Source: Mycobacterium sp. ACS4054
Lineage (GTDB): Bacteria > Actinomycetota > Actinomycetes > Mycobacteriales > Mycobacteriaceae
NCBI RefSeq assembly: GCF_001667275.1
Contig: NZ_LZHV01000056.1
Span: 26,473 to 90,472 of the forward strand
Length of the DNA: 64,000 bases
Reading direction: 5' to 3'
Position 1 is the first letter of the stretch, and each line of letters begins with the position of its first letter. Positions 42,593 to 52,177 of the stretch are shown here, piece by piece. The position numbers were made by a program, and so were the translations under genes. The notes beneath the pieces were generated by a model. The model saw only the letters and a program-made list of their open reading frames with translations, did not search any database and was not told the DNA's origin.

Positions 42593-44055
42593 CGCGGTCC
42601 CCCGACGGCGCTCGCCGCGGCGGTGAACAGCTCGGTGAGCGGGCCCGCCGTCACGCCGAGCGCGAGCGATGCGGCGATGCCGACGACCAGGGCGGCCGAC
42701 ACCGTTCGCGGCACGGCGATCTGGGGTGCGCCGGCCGGGCCGCCCAGCAAGATGCGGCCCGCGTTGCGCGCCAACGCGGCGAAGGCGATCGCAACCAGCA
42801 GCATGCCCGCGGCGAGCACCCAGGTCAGCCGGGCGTCGGCGAGTGACCGCACGATCGCCAGTTCGCTGGCGAACATCGCGAACGGCGGAAGGCCGAGGAG
42901 AACGATCACCCCGACGGCGATCGACACGCCGATGAGCCGGGAGCGCCGCAACACGGCGGCGATGTCGGCGATCGCGGTCGAGTCGTGCGCCGCCTGCAGC
43001 GGGCCGCTCGCCAAGAACAGGACCGTCTTGCCGATCCCGTGAGCCAGGACGTGCAGCAGCAGCGCGGTGATGGCCAGCGAGGTTCCGACCGCGGCGGCGA
43101 TAGCGATCAAACCCATGTTCTCCATCGAGGAGTACGCGAGCATGCGCTTGAGATCCGGTGTCACGGTGAGCATCAGGGCCGCGACCACCAATGTCGCGAG
43201 TCCGATGACCAGCAGGCCCGAGCGCATGAAAGCGGGGCCGGTGGCGGCGCCGATGATCGGCTTGAGGCGAATCAGCACCGAGAGGGCTACGGAGAGCAGT
43301 ACGCCGCTCATCAGCGCGGAAACCGGTGCCGGCGCCTGGCTGTGGGCGTCGGCAAGCCAGGTGTGGAACGGAAACAACCCGGCCTTGGCGCCGTAGCCGA
43401 TGAGCAGCAGGCCGCCCGCCAACCGGGCGATGCCGGGGTCGAGCGCGCCGGCGTGTGCGGCCAGCACGTCGAGGTTCAGCGCGGCGGAGGCAGGGGCGCC
43501 GGTATGCTCGGCGGCGTAGTAGAGCAGCACGGTGCCGAGGAAGGCGACGGCGATCCCGACCGAGCAGATCACGACATACTTCCAGGTCGCTTCGAGCGCC
43601 CTGCGGGTACGGCGGTGCCCGACCAGGAAGGCGGTGATGACCGTGGTCGCCTCGATCGCGATCCAGACGACGCCGATGTTGTTGGCGCACACCGCGACAA
43701 CCATCGCCGCCAGGAAGCCTGCCGTGAGGGCCCCGTACACCCGTGCGCCGCGCGTGTCGGTGTGGCCGCGTGCGAGTTCGGCATCGACGTAGCCGATGCT
43801 GGCCCAAGTGGCCAGCGTGGCAACGATTCCGATGACGATCAGCATGGTGACGCTGAGCGCATCGAGTCTCAATAACCCACTCAAGGCGAGACGGGCGCCG
43901 GTTCCGACACGGACCGCGAGCGCCGCACCACAGCCGAGGACCGTCACCGCCGCGAGCACGATCAGTGTCGCGGTCGTGCGTCGCCATCCGGCGATCAGGA
44001 CGGCGACCGCGGCACCTATCGGGGTGAGGATCGCGGCGAGCAGTAAGGCGGTCAT
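42589..44055 (-). CDS. hycQ: Proton-translocating antiporter-like subunit HycQ (HyfF/NuoN-like)
   Basis: The protein has 488 residues, the same as Rv0086. About 13-14 membrane helices form a proton-antiporter fold with the signatures [20 protein letters not shown] and [19 protein letters not shown], including the conserved lysine and histidine sites. It would conduct protons in the membrane arm of the complex. Four-base overlaps join it to hycP and hycE. Confidence 0.93.
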   Translation of the reverse strand: MTALLLAAILTPIGAAVAVLIAGWRRTTATLIVLAAVTVLGCGAALAVRVGTGARLALSGLLRLDALSVTMLIVIGIVATLATWASIGYVDAELARGHTDTRGARVYGALTAGFLAAMVVAVCANNIGVVWIAIEATTVITAFLVGHRRTRRALEATWKYVVICSVGIAVAFLGTVLLYYAAEHTGAPASAALNLDVLAAHAGALDPGIARLAGGLLLIGYGAKAGLFPFHTWLADAHSQAPAPVSALMSGVLLSVALSVLIRLKPIIGAATGPAFMRSGLLVIGLATLVVAALMLTVTPDLKRMLAYSSMENMGLIAIAAAVGTSLAITALLLHVLAHGIGKTVLFLASGPLQAAHDSTAIADIAAVLRRSRLIGVSIAVGVIVLLGLPPFAMFASELAIVRSLADARLTWVLAAGMLLVAIAFAALARNAGRILLGGPAGAPQIAVPRTVSAALVVGIAASLALGVTAGPLTELFTAAASAVGGPR

Positions 44056-44717
44056 CCGTCGTGCAGCTCCTGTAATGCGTCCAGGTCGGCGCCGCCGAAA
44101 GCCTGGGCCAACCTGCCGGTCAGGACGCCGATCACGATGACGGCGAACAACACGTCCAGCGAGGCGCCGAGTTCCACTATCAGCGGCACGCCCGCCGTGA
44201 GCAGAAACGCGGTGGCGGCAATCCCGTTGTCCAGCATCAGAAATCCCGCGGCCTGCGATACGGCGTGCCGCCGCGTGACCATGACGAGCAGCGCGATCAG
44301 CACGACCGCGGTCGCGGCGGGCACCGCGGAAGTGGTCGCGGCGGGCTGCAGACTCACCAGCGGCCCGGTGGCGGCGAACGCGGCGAGCGTCAGCGCCGCC
44401 GTGATGAGCAGCGACGTGGCGGTGTTGATCACCGGGGTGGCCTCCCGGCGGGATCGCGACCCGGCGCCGCCCGCGCGGGCCAGCAGCCGTGGCAGCACCG
44501 CAACCCGCAAGGCCAGCACGGCGACCCCGACTCCGATCAACGCAGCGTCACCGTCGTACGCCCCGCGCAGCAACGGGATGGCCGCCAACGCAACGCCCTG
44601 CCATGCCAGCAACCGGATGATGGCGGTGAGGTCGCGCCGCCACACGATCAGCACGGCGGCCAACAGCAGCCCGCCGGCGGCCAGGTCGACCAGGACCGAA
44701 AACGTCCCGTAGGTCAT
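44052..44717 (-). CDS. hycP: NuoK-like membrane subunit HycP (HyfE type)
   Basis: The protein has 221 residues (220 in Rv0085) with about seven hydrophobic segments. The C-terminal part ([36 protein letters not shown]) is HyfE/NuoK-like, with the buried Glu that such subunits use in proton transfer. It overlaps hycD and hycQ by four bases each. Confidence 0.88.
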   Translation of the reverse strand: MTYGTFSVLVDLAAGGLLLAAVLIVWRRDLTAIIRLLAWQGVALAAIPLLRGAYDGDAALIGVGVAVLALRVAVLPRLLARAGGAGSRSRREATPVINTATSLLITAALTLAAFAATGPLVSLQPAATTSAVPAATAVVLIALLVMVTRRHAVSQAAGFLMLDNGIAATAFLLTAGVPLIVELGASLDVLFAVIVIGVLTGRLAQAFGGADLDALQELHDG

Positions 44718-45673
44718 GTCGCCACCACGAAGAAGTTGGCCGCGACGACAGCGAGCAACGCCAACAGGAACGATCCGGCCAGCAACTCGGGCACCCGGAA
44801 CAGGCGCAGCTTGGCGACGAACACCTCGACGGTGGCCAGCGACACCGCGAGCACCGCGACCTTGGCCGCCACCGCTGCGAGTCCGATCACGATGCCGACG
44901 CCACCGGGCCGCTCCCCCGCAATACCCCATGGCGCGAACAGGTTTGCCAGCAGCGCCAGGAGCACGGTGAGCCGCATTCCGGCCGCCCACTCGACCAGGG
45001 CCAGCTTCGGGCCGGCGTATTCGAGAACCATCGCCTCGTGAACCATCGTCAGCTCGAGATGGGTGGCCGGGTTGTCCACCGGCAGTCGCCCGGTCTCGGC
45101 GACGATCACGATCACCAGCGCCGCGAACGCCAGCACCGCGGCCAGCGACACCACCTGCCCGGGATGGGTGACCGTATGCGCCACCAGCGCACCGAGATTG
45201 GCCGAGCCCACCGGCATGGACAGGGCGAAGACCGCCAGCAGGATGGTGGGTTCGACGAGTGCGGCGATGGTGATCTCGCGGCTGGCGCCCATGCCGCCGA
45301 ACGAGGTGCCGGTGTCGATGCCGGCCAGGGCCAGGGCGACGGTGCCCACGAACAGCAGGCCGACCACGGCGAACAGGTCGGCGCTGGCGTCCAGTGGCGA
45401 CCCGGTTGCGACCAGCGGCGCGATCGCGGCGATCAGCAATGTCGATCCCGCGATCACCGCGGGCGCGGCCGCGAACACCACCGTCGTCCCGGCCGGGGTA
45501 ATCTGTTGCTTGCCAAGCTGTTTGACGATGTCGCGCCACGGCTGCAGGATTCCGGCGCCGGCGCGGCCCTCCCAACGGGCGCGCACCTGCCGGGTCAGGC
45601 CGACCACCAGCGGCGCTCCGGCCATGACGCCGGCGACCTGGACCGCGCCCGCGACGTAAGACAAGACATTCAT
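44714..45673 (-). CDS. hycD: NuoH-like membrane subunit HycD
   Basis: This 319-residue protein (316 in Rv0084) has eight or so helices and belongs to the NuoH/HyfC family, which anchors the soluble arm and lines the quinone-like cavity. [19 protein letters not shown] and [20 protein letters not shown] are diagnostic. ATG 45673 overlaps the preceding stop (ATGA). Confidence 0.93.
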   Translation of the reverse strand: MNVLSYVAGAVQVAGVMAGAPLVVGLTRQVRARWEGRAGAGILQPWRDIVKQLGKQQITPAGTTVVFAAAPAVIAGSTLLIAAIAPLVATGSPLDASADLFAVVGLLFVGTVALALAGIDTGTSFGGMGASREITIAALVEPTILLAVFALSMPVGSANLGALVAHTVTHPGQVVSLAAVLAFAALVIVIVAETGRLPVDNPATHLELTMVHEAMVLEYAGPKLALVEWAAGMRLTVLLALLANLFAPWGIAGERPGGVGIVIGLAAVAAKVAVLAVSLATVEVFVAKLRLFRVPELLAGSFLLALLAVVAANFFVVAT

Positions 45674-47646
45674 CGTGCCACCACCAGCACGACGAGCACT
45701 CCGAGCGCGCCGTAGGCCAGGTACAGGTGCACGCTGCCGGTGTGGGCGCGCCGCACGATCTCCGCCGCGGCGGCGACCGCCCGGATCACCGGGGTGTAGC
45801 AGCGTTCCTCGATGGCGTCAGTGATGCTGCTGCGGTAGATGATCTTTTCGGCGAGATACCGCGATTCGGCGGCGTGCGTGACTTCGATGTCGGTGTCGGG
45901 GCGCAGGACGTCGTCGAACACCCGTTGCAGCGGCTCGGCGAACGACGTTGCGGTGTACTGCATTCGCGCGGTGAGATCCTCCGCGCCACAAGCCCACAGC
46001 GGCAAGGCGGCGGGCGCAGGACGCCCGCTTCGGCGCCAGAGCGTCAGCATCGCCGCGATCACCGTGGCCGTCACGACGCCGATGGCGATCGCGCCGGGGG
46101 CGATCGACCCCGGCAGGCCGGGCAGCCGCACGACGGCCCCGAGGCTGGTGAAGCCGATCGCCCGCGCGGCCGGTAGTGCGGCGACCGCCTGGCGCAGCGC
46201 GGGTGCCACAACCGCGGGCGCGACCGCCAACATCAGGCAGGCCGCTGCCGCGATTGCCATGGCGGCCAGCATGGTGCCCGGCGCCTCCCGGGCGTCGGCG
46301 GCCCGCTTCGAACGCGGCCGCGCCAAAAACCCGATCCCGAACGCCTTGACCATTGCCGCCACGCCCAGACCCGCGGTGAGCGCGACGGCACCCACCGCCA
46401 GCGGCGTGGTCAACGCCAAGACGGCGGAATGCCCTCGTGCCGTGTGGATCAGCGACTGCACCAGCAGCCACTCGCTGACGAATCCCGCGCCAAGCGGCAG
46501 CCCGGACGAACCGAGCGCAGCGACCGCGAACAGCGTCGTCGTCGCCGGCATCCGCCGGGCCAAGCCGCCCAGCCGGTCGAGATCGCGCAGCCCGGTCGCG
46601 GCCAACACCGATCCCGCGGCGAGGAACCCTAGGCATTTGAACGCCGCGTGCGCGACGAGGTGCAGCATGGCGGCGGCGGCGGCGATCGTGGCCGGGCCGC
46701 TCGCTCCCGTGGCCGCGAAGAGGGTGGCGGCCCCAAGGGCCAGTGCGATCAGACCGAGGTTCTCGGTCGTCGAATAGGCAAGCAGCCGTTTGAGATCCGT
46801 GGCCACCGAGGCCTGCACCACGCCATAAAGCGCCGACACCCCGCCGACGACCATCAGGGTCAGCCCCCACCAGCGTGGTCCCGGCCCGAGCAGCTGCAAA
46901 TCGAAGCGGCAAATGCCATAGACCCCGAGGTTGATCATCGCCGCGCTCATCAGCGCCGACACCGGGCTCGGCGCCTCCGGATGGGCTCGCGGCAACCACG
47001 CGTGCAACGGCACCAGGCCGGCCTTGGAGCCGAATCCCGCCAGCGTCAACAGAAACACCGCGGTGCCCGCGCCTTGCGATATGCGGTGCAAGTCGGTGAA
47101 CCGGTCGGCGCCGCCGGCCGCCGACAACACCATCAGGCCGACCAGGATCGCTACGAAGCCCAACTGGGTCATCACCGCGTACACCAGCGCGGCGGAGCGA
47201 ACCTGCGGGCGCGTGTGGTGCGCCAGCACCAGAACCAGCGACGCGACCGCCATCAACTCCCACGCCAGCAGGAAGGTGGTGACCGACGCCGCCGCGGGCA
47301 CCACCAGCATCGCCCCGACGAACGCGGGCAACACCGCGAGCGTGACCGGTCCCAAGCGCTCGCGCCGGGCATAGCCGATCGTGTAGAGCCCGACCACGAC
47401 CGCGACCGCCCCCGTGAGCGCCATGAAGAAGCCGCCCAGCGGATCGAGGCCCAACTGGACGCCCGCCAACGGCAGCAACCAACCGATGCGCACGTCGCGC
47501 GCCGAACCGAACATCCCCGCGGCGCCCGCCCAGACCCCACAAGCGCCAAGCAGCGAGGTCAGCAGGCCCGCCCAGATTGGGCCGGATCCTCTGCCGCCCA
47601 GGGTTTTCGGTTCGGGCGCCGCACGGGTTGCCAGCGCCGCGGTCAC
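45670..47646 (-). CDS. NuoL/HyfB-like proton antiporter subunit
   Basis: This 658-residue protein is equivalent to Rv0083 (640). It has about 16 helices with antiporter motifs [40 protein letters not shown] and [18 protein letters not shown]. The C-terminal extension ends in a soluble piece and a last helix. It is probably a second proton channel of the complex. The GTG start overlaps the preceding stop. Confidence 0.92.
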   Translation of the reverse strand: MTAALATRAAPEPKTLGGRGSGPIWAGLLTSLLGACGVWAGAAGMFGSARDVRIGWLLPLAGVQLGLDPLGGFFMALTGAVAVVVGLYTIGYARRERLGPVTLAVLPAFVGAMLVVPAAASVTTFLLAWELMAVASLVLVLAHHTRPQVRSAALVYAVMTQLGFVAILVGLMVLSAAGGADRFTDLHRISQGAGTAVFLLTLAGFGSKAGLVPLHAWLPRAHPEAPSPVSALMSAAMINLGVYGICRFDLQLLGPGPRWWGLTLMVVGGVSALYGVVQASVATDLKRLLAYSTTENLGLIALALGAATLFAATGASGPATIAAAAAMLHLVAHAAFKCLGFLAAGSVLAATGLRDLDRLGGLARRMPATTTLFAVAALGSSGLPLGAGFVSEWLLVQSLIHTARGHSAVLALTTPLAVGAVALTAGLGVAAMVKAFGIGFLARPRSKRAADAREAPGTMLAAMAIAAAACLMLAVAPAVVAPALRQAVAALPAARAIGFTSLGAVVRLPGLPGSIAPGAIAIGVVTATVIAAMLTLWRRSGRPAPAALPLWACGAEDLTARMQYTATSFAEPLQRVFDDVLRPDTDIEVTHAAESRYLAEKIIYRSSITDAIEERCYTPVIRAVAAAAEIVRRAHTGSVHLYLAYGALGVLVVLVVAR

Positions 47647-48137
47647 TTGCCGGTCACCGACCGCAGCGCCGCGACGATCTGGCCCGGTGTCGGCGGGCAC
47701 CCCGGGATCTCCACGTCCACACCCACCATCTCGCCGACCGCGCCGGCCACCCCGTAGCCATCGCCGAAGACCCCGCGGTTGACGGCGCAGTCGCCACAGG
47801 CGATCACCCGACGCGGCCGCGGCGTGGCCTCGAGCGTGGCGCGCAACGGGCCGGCCATGTTGTGCGTGACGACGCCGGTCACCAGGAGCGCATCCGCATG
47901 TCGCGGGGAGGCCACCAGGCGGGCACCGAACCGCTCGGCGTCATAGACCGGCCCGAACGCGCCCGCGATCTCCACCTCGCACCCATTGCACGATCCCGCG
48001 TCAACGTGCCGAATCTGAAGTGAGCCACGTACCCCGGCGGGCGGCTCGGTTACCGGCTCCGGCGCGGGTGGCGCAGGTTCGGCGATCCGGCCGACGCGCA
48101 GGGCCTTGCTGATCCAGCCCACGGCGCTACCCCGCAC
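47643..48137 (-). CDS. NuoB-like [4Fe-4S] small subunit
   Basis: This 164-residue protein is equivalent to Rv0082. After a proline-rich start it carries the small-subunit fold with cluster ligands in AGSCNGCEVEI, ACGDCAVNRG and PGCPPTPGQI, so the N2-type iron-sulfur cluster is retained although the large subunit has lost nickel. No ferredoxin (HycB/HycF) or dehydrogenase gene is in the operon, so electrons must come from a partner encoded elsewhere. GTG 48137 overlaps the regulator gene by 11 bp. Confidence 0.9.
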   Translation of the reverse strand: MRGSAVGWISKALRVGRIAEPAPPAPEPVTEPPAGVRGSLQIRHVDAGSCNGCEVEIAGAFGPVYDAERFGARLVASPRHADALLVTGVVTHNMAGPLRATLEATPRPRRVIACGDCAVNRGVFGDGYGVAGAVGEMVGVDVEIPGCPPTPGQIVAALRSVTGK

Positions 48138-48462
48138 CGCCGGCGCGCAGGCCTTCCAGCATCGCCACGCGATCGCTGAGCACCCCGGTGAGAACCTTGC
48201 GCGCCACCATCAGCAGTTCGGCGATATCCGGGGAGGCGATCGAGTAGATCATCGTGTTGCCGCCCCGGAGCGCGTCCACGACACCGGCTCGGCGTAGTAC
48301 ACCGAGCTGCTGCGAAAGGTTCGACGCCTCGAGCCCCACCTCGGGCAACAACTCGGCGACCGACTTCTCGCCCGTCACGAGCAGCTCCAGAATCCTGATC
48401 CGTGCGGGGTGCCCCAGCGTCTTGAAGAACTCCGCCTTGAGCTGGTACAGCGGCTCCGTCAC
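48127..48462 (-). CDS. ArsR-family regulator, Rv0081 type
   Basis: The protein has 111 residues (114 in Rv0081). It shows a winged helix-turn-helix (LGHPARIRILELL, GLEASNLSQQLGVLRRAGVV). The metal-binding cysteines of classical ArsR proteins are absent. In M. tuberculosis Rv0081 is a hypoxia-linked hub regulator and autorepresses the operon. GTG 48462 follows CAGGAG with eight bases between. The AT-rich region upstream (48463-48535) likely holds the promoter; I see no DosR-type box in it. Confidence 0.9.
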   Translation of the reverse strand: MTEPLYQLKAEFFKTLGHPARIRILELLVTGEKSVAELLPEVGLEASNLSQQLGVLRRAGVVDALRGGNTMIYSIASPDIAELLMVARKVLTGVLSDRVAMLEGLRAGGAG

Positions 48463-48544
48463 GATAGATCTCCTGAAGACTACAAAGTTTCTATGCTTTA
48501 GCAATTGAAGAATTTATCATATGTTTCGGCGGGCTTCAGCCGGG

Positions 48545-48557
48545 CTGGTCAGACCAG
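48545..48557. repeat. Small inverted repeat downstream of the Rv3591c homologue
   Basis: CTGGTC-A-GACCAG has perfect six-base arms around one base. It lies just past the stop of the reverse hydrolase gene and upstream of the hyc operon regulator. It could be a weak hairpin or a repressor site; the tight centre argues against a good terminator. Confidence 0.4.
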
Positions 48558-48559
48558 GC

Positions 48560-49330
48560 TCAGTCGGCGGCGGGCAGCGTCGCCAAGAATGACTCGACGG
48601 CGTCGCGATACACCTGCGGCGCGTCATCGTGAATCAGATGACCGGCCTGCGGTACGTGCAAATACGTTGCCGCCGAATTTGTTTCGGCCATTTCCCGCAT
48701 CTGCCCCGGCGGGGTGACGGAGTTGCCGGCCTCGATGAGCAACGCGGGCGCGCGCATCGCCCGCCACTGCTGCCAGTAGTCGCGGGTACCCCACTCGGCG
48801 GCGATCTCGATCCACCGCGCGGTGTCACCGTGCAGGCGCCAACCGGTAGGGGTGCGGTCGAAGGCCTCCAGGAAATACTGCCCCGCGACGGGCCCGAACT
48901 CGTCGAATACCCGCTGCGCGGAATCGAATTCGACCGGAAGGGCGTGCAGCCACGGCTCCCAGGGGCCGGTGGTGCGGCCGCGGAAGTCCGGGGCCATGTC
49001 CTCGACCACGAGCGCCGAAACCAGTTCCGGACGCTGGGCGGCCAGGCACCACGCGTGCAGGCCGCCCATCGAGTGGCCGATCAGCGTGGCCGGTGTTCGC
49101 AGCGTGTCCACCGCCTCGGCGAGGTCGGCGACAAACCGTTCGGTGCTGATCGGGTGCGGGTCATCGACCCCGCGGCCCCGATGCCACAACGCGTCGTAGG
49201 TGTACACCCTGCCCAGCGCGGTCAGCCAGGGCAGCTGCCGCGACCAGGTGCTGCCCCGCCCCATCAGGCCGTGCACCAGCACCAACGGCTCGCCTTGCCC
49301 CCCGCGGCAAGTCAGCAGATCACCGGGCAT
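48560..49330 (-). CDS. Alpha/beta hydrolase, Rv3591c family
   Basis: This 256-residue protein (257 in Rv3591c) has the oxyanion segment LVLVHGLMGRGSTW, the nucleophile elbow in LIGHSMGGLHA (Ser), the late acid region LLIEAGNSVTPP, and the catalytic His in PQAGHLIHDD. There is no signal peptide. The substrate is unknown. It diverges from mhuD across 63 bp. Confidence 0.85.
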   Translation of the reverse strand: MPGDLLTCRGGQGEPLVLVHGLMGRGSTWSRQLPWLTALGRVYTYDALWHRGRGVDDPHPISTERFVADLAEAVDTLRTPATLIGHSMGGLHAWCLAAQRPELVSALVVEDMAPDFRGRTTGPWEPWLHALPVEFDSAQRVFDEFGPVAGQYFLEAFDRTPTGWRLHGDTARWIEIAAEWGTRDYWQQWRAMRAPALLIEAGNSVTPPGQMREMAETNSAATYLHVPQAGHLIHDDAPQVYRDAVESFLATLPAAD

Positions 49331-49381
49331 GTCACCATCCTGCGTGCCCCGCCCTGCAGTCGGACAGGACGGGCGAAGGGG

Positions 49382-49394
49382 TAGCCTAGCGGCA
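49382..49394 (+). promoter_or_regulatory. Leaderless-type -10 element of mhuD
   Basis: TAGCCT at 49382-49387 stands exactly six bases before the mhuD ATG. There is no Shine-Dalgarno. This spacing predicts transcription starting on the A of the start codon. Confidence 0.5.
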
Positions 49395-49714
49395 TGTCGC
49401 CAGTGGTGAAGATCAACGCAATCGAGGTACCCGCCGACGCCGGGCCGGAGCTGGAAAAGCGGTTCGCGCACCGGGCGCACGCGGTCGACAACCAGCCGGG
49501 CTTTCTCGGGTTTCAGCTGCTGCGCCCGATCAAGGGCGAAGACCGCTACTTCGTCGTGACGCAGTGGGAGTCCGAAGAGGCGTTTCAGGCGTGGGCGCAG
49601 GGGCCCGCCATCGCGGCGCACGCCGGCGAGCGGGCCAACCCGGTGGCGACCGGGGCCACGCTGTTGGAATTCGAGGTTGTGATGGACGTTGCCGGCAACA
49701 AGCAGGCTGGCTAG
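49394..49714 (+). CDS. mhuD: Heme-degrading monooxygenase MhuD
   Basis: This 106-residue IsdG-family enzyme opens heme and releases iron and mycobilin pigments. The catalytic residues fall where expected: Asn8 (VVKINAIEV), Trp67 (FQAWAQG) and His76 (IAAHAGER), one more than the M. tuberculosis numbers because of one extra N-terminal residue. It is an iron-scavenging gene, but no clear IdeR site lies upstream. lpqF overlaps its 3' end. Confidence 0.94.
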   Translation: MSPVVKINAIEVPADAGPELEKRFAHRAHAVDNQPGFLGFQLLRPIKGEDRYFVVTQWESEEAFQAWAQGPAIAAHAGERANPVATGATLLEFEVVMDVAGNKQAG

Positions 49715-51053
49715 CGGGTTCTCGGCCCGACGCCGCGTGGTGGCGTTGAGCGCCGCCACCGCACTGGTAGTCACGTTCGCGCCCGGTTGCACCTCGTCCC
49801 CGTCACCGCAGGCGAACGCCGCGAATCCGGGCCGGCAGATCGACGTCCGGACGCCGCCGGGCATCCGGGCGCAGCAGACGCTGGACATGCTCAACTCGGA
49901 CTGGCCCATCGGCCCGGTCGGCGTCGGCACGCTGGCCGCGCCCGACATGGTCAAGCCGGTGGAGAACACCATGGAGGCGCTGTGGTGGGACCGCCCGTTC
50001 ACCCTCGACGGCGTTGATCTGGGCGCCAACGTGGCCACGTTGCACCTGACGTCGTCCTACGGTGCGCGACAAGACATCCGGATCCACACCGACGACGGTG
50101 GGTGGGTGGATCGGTTCGAGCTGGAGACCCAGGCGCCGAAGATCAATTCGTGGCGCGACATCGATGCGGTGTTGAGCAAGACGGGCGCCCGCTATTCCTA
50201 TCAGGTGGCCAGGGTCGACGACGGGCGTTGCGACCCGGTTGCGGGCACCAACACCGGTGAATCCCTGCCGCTGGCATCGATTTTCAAGCTCTACGTGCTG
50301 CACGCCCTGGCGGGCGCCATCAAGGATGGGACGGTCTCCTGGGACGATCAGCTGACCGTCACCGACAAGAGCCGCGCGGTGGGCTCGTCCGGTCTGGCGC
50401 TGCCCGCCGGAGCCCAGGTCTCGGTCCGGACGGCCGCCGAGAAGATGATCGCGACCAGTGACAACATGGCGACCGACCTGCTGATCGGAAAGCTCGGCAC
50501 CCACGCCATCGAGCAGGCGCTCGCCACGGCGGGCCATCACGACCCGGCCAGCATGACGCCGTTCCCCACGATGTACGAGCTGTTCTCGATCGGCTGGGGC
50601 AAGCCGGACCTGCGCACCCAATGGCAGCATGGGTCACCGGAAACGCGCGCCCAGCTGCTGGCGCAGGCGAATTCGACTCCCTACGAGCCGGATCCGACTC
50701 GCGCCCACACCCCGGCGTCGTCCTATGGCGCGGAGTGGTACGGCAACGCCGAGGACATCTGCCGCATTCACACGGCGCTGCAGGCCGACGCCGTCGGCAA
50801 GGCCGCACCGGTCAAACAGATCCTGTCCGCGGTGTCGGGCATCGCGCTGGACCGCAACGTCTGGCCGTACATCGGCGCGAAAGCCGGTGGCCTGCCGGGT
50901 GATCTGACCTTCAGCTGGTACGCCGTCGACAAGATGCAGCAGCCGTACGTGGTCAGCTTCCAGCTCAACTGGCCGCGCGATCACGGGCCGAACGTGACCG
51001 GGTGGATGCTGCAGATCGCCAAGCAGGCCTTCGCGTTGATCGCACCGCGCTGA
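49689..51053 (+). CDS. lpqF: Lipoprotein LpqF, beta-lactamase-like
   Basis: The protein has 454 residues (452 in Rv3593). It opens with an Arg-rich start, a hydrophobic helix and the possible lipobox TFAPGC, which is weaker than usual. The C-terminal domain is serine beta-lactamase/PBP-like, with SIFK (SxxK) in LASIFKLYVLH, SDN in ATSDNMATDL and KAG in place of KTG. A beta-lactamase activity is not assured. The start is uncertain: TTG 49689 overlaps mhuD by 26 bp, and later GTG codons (49737) would remove the basic N terminus. Confidence 0.85.
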   Translation: MPATSRLASGFSARRRVVALSAATALVVTFAPGCTSSPSPQANAANPGRQIDVRTPPGIRAQQTLDMLNSDWPIGPVGVGTLAAPDMVKPVENTMEALWWDRPFTLDGVDLGANVATLHLTSSYGARQDIRIHTDDGGWVDRFELETQAPKINSWRDIDAVLSKTGARYSYQVARVDDGRCDPVAGTNTGESLPLASIFKLYVLHALAGAIKDGTVSWDDQLTVTDKSRAVGSSGLALPAGAQVSVRTAAEKMIATSDNMATDLLIGKLGTHAIEQALATAGHHDPASMTPFPTMYELFSIGWGKPDLRTQWQHGSPETRAQLLAQANSTPYEPDPTRAHTPASSYGAEWYGNAEDICRIHTALQADAVGKAAPVKQILSAVSGIALDRNVWPYIGAKAGGLPGDLTFSWYAVDKMQQPYVVSFQLNWPRDHGPNVTGWMLQIAKQAFALIAPR

Positions 51054-51062
51054 TCGCCACCG

Positions 51063-52046
51063 CTAGCCGGCTTGGGATATGGGCGACAGCGATCCCACGA
51101 CAGCGACGAGTGCGTCGGCACCTTCCCAATTCAGCAGATGGCCGGCGTCCGGCACCGTGACGAGCCGTGCGCCGGGTATCCCGGCGGCGAGCCGTCGCGA
51201 ATGAATCGGCGGGGTGCTGCGATCGGCTGAACCGACCATGACGACCGTCGGAATAGAAATCTCCCCCAAGCGGGGGTACCGGTCCTCACGCCCGAACGCA
51301 CGCAGGATCGGCGTCAGGGGCCCATGCTCGCGCATGTGTCTGTCGAAGAACTCGATGAACACCGAAATCATTGCCGGAGAAGGGTTTTTGCCGCACTGGG
51401 CCGCGCCGAAAAGCACACCGCCGACCCGCGTTCGCACCAGCCAGCCCATGAGCCCCGACTCCATCAGCGGGATCTGCAACCTGTTCTGCGGCGCGCCGTC
51501 GTGAATCCGGCCCGCCCAGGTCGCGAACAACACCAACCCCCGCAGACGGCCTGCGACGTCCTCGTGGTCGAGCACCGCGCGGACCGCTATGAAGCCGCCC
51601 ATGGAGTGGGCTACCAGCACGCCGTCCTCGACGCCGAAGTGCCGCAGGACCGCCGCGTAGTCTTCGGCCATGGGCGCGGACCCCACGCCCGCTGAACCGA
51701 GCGTCGAGCTACCGTGTCCTCGTTGATCGAAGGCGATGAGGCGGTAGCCCCGAGCCGCCAACTGATCCCAGACGATGTTCCACTCCCCAAGCGTGCCGCC
51801 GTAGCCGTGCGCGAAAACGACCGCGGGACCCTCGCCGGCGGTGATGGCGCGCAGCACCGTCCCGTCGGCACGGCCGATGAAGTGTTGCTCGCCGTGCTGT
51901 TCGCTAGCGAGGCGCTCACGAGGATACGGGTCGGGATTGTTCTCGATTCGCGCGACGACCGATAGGGCGGCATAGCGGGCGGCCAGCGCGAGTACCCCGA
52001 ACAGCGTTGCGACGCCGGCCGGCTTCGTCAGGGCGCGTGGGATCAT
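51063..52046 (-). CDS. Membrane-anchored alpha/beta hydrolase
   Basis: The protein has 327 residues. An N-terminal hydrophobic segment (VATLFGVLALAARYAALSVV) suggests a membrane anchor. The hydrolase core has VVFAHGYGGTLGEW, the elbow LVAHSMGGFIA, VMVGSADRSTPP and DAGHLLNWE (Ser-Asp-His). It is an epoxide-hydrolase/esterase-like protein with unknown substrate. A perfect 17-bp palindrome lies 26 bp upstream of the ATG, so control by a TetR-type repressor is likely. It is not part of the M. tuberculosis gene order here. Confidence 0.82.
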   Translation of the reverse strand: MIPRALTKPAGVATLFGVLALAARYAALSVVARIENNPDPYPRERLASEQHGEQHFIGRADGTVLRAITAGEGPAVVFAHGYGGTLGEWNIVWDQLAARGYRLIAFDQRGHGSSTLGSAGVGSAPMAEDYAAVLRHFGVEDGVLVAHSMGGFIAVRAVLDHEDVAGRLRGLVLFATWAGRIHDGAPQNRLQIPLMESGLMGWLVRTRVGGVLFGAAQCGKNPSPAMISVFIEFFDRHMREHGPLTPILRAFGREDRYPRLGEISIPTVVMVGSADRSTPPIHSRRLAAGIPGARLVTVPDAGHLLNWEGADALVAVVGSLSPISQAG

Positions 52047-52071
52047 AGGGCCCCTTTTCCTCGCTTGAAAC

Positions 52072-52088
52072 CCGGAGACTGTCTCCGG
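52072..52088. promoter_or_regulatory. Perfect palindrome, candidate repressor operator
   Basis: CCGGAGAC-T-GTCTCCGG has flawless eight-base arms around one base. On the reverse strand it follows TATAGTT, a possible -10, and precedes the hydrolase start. Size and place fit a TetR-family operator, but no regulator gene is adjacent. Confidence 0.6.
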
Positions 52089-52177
52089 AACTATACGGAG
52101 GTAGTCGCTTTCAGCGCCCTATTCGGCCACGGGCTGGGCGAGCAGCCTGACCGACCTCCAGATCAGCGCGCCCGGCA

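Noticed and set aside
41114..48137. Annotation of the hyc cluster as a formate hydrogenlyase or NiFe hydrogenase
   Set aside because: The large subunit lacks all four nickel cysteines, and no formate dehydrogenase or maturation genes are nearby.
48463..48545. A DosR box before the Rv0081-like regulator
   Set aside because: Both strands were read; no GGGACT-N-AGTCCC-like palindrome is present, only an AT-rich stretch.
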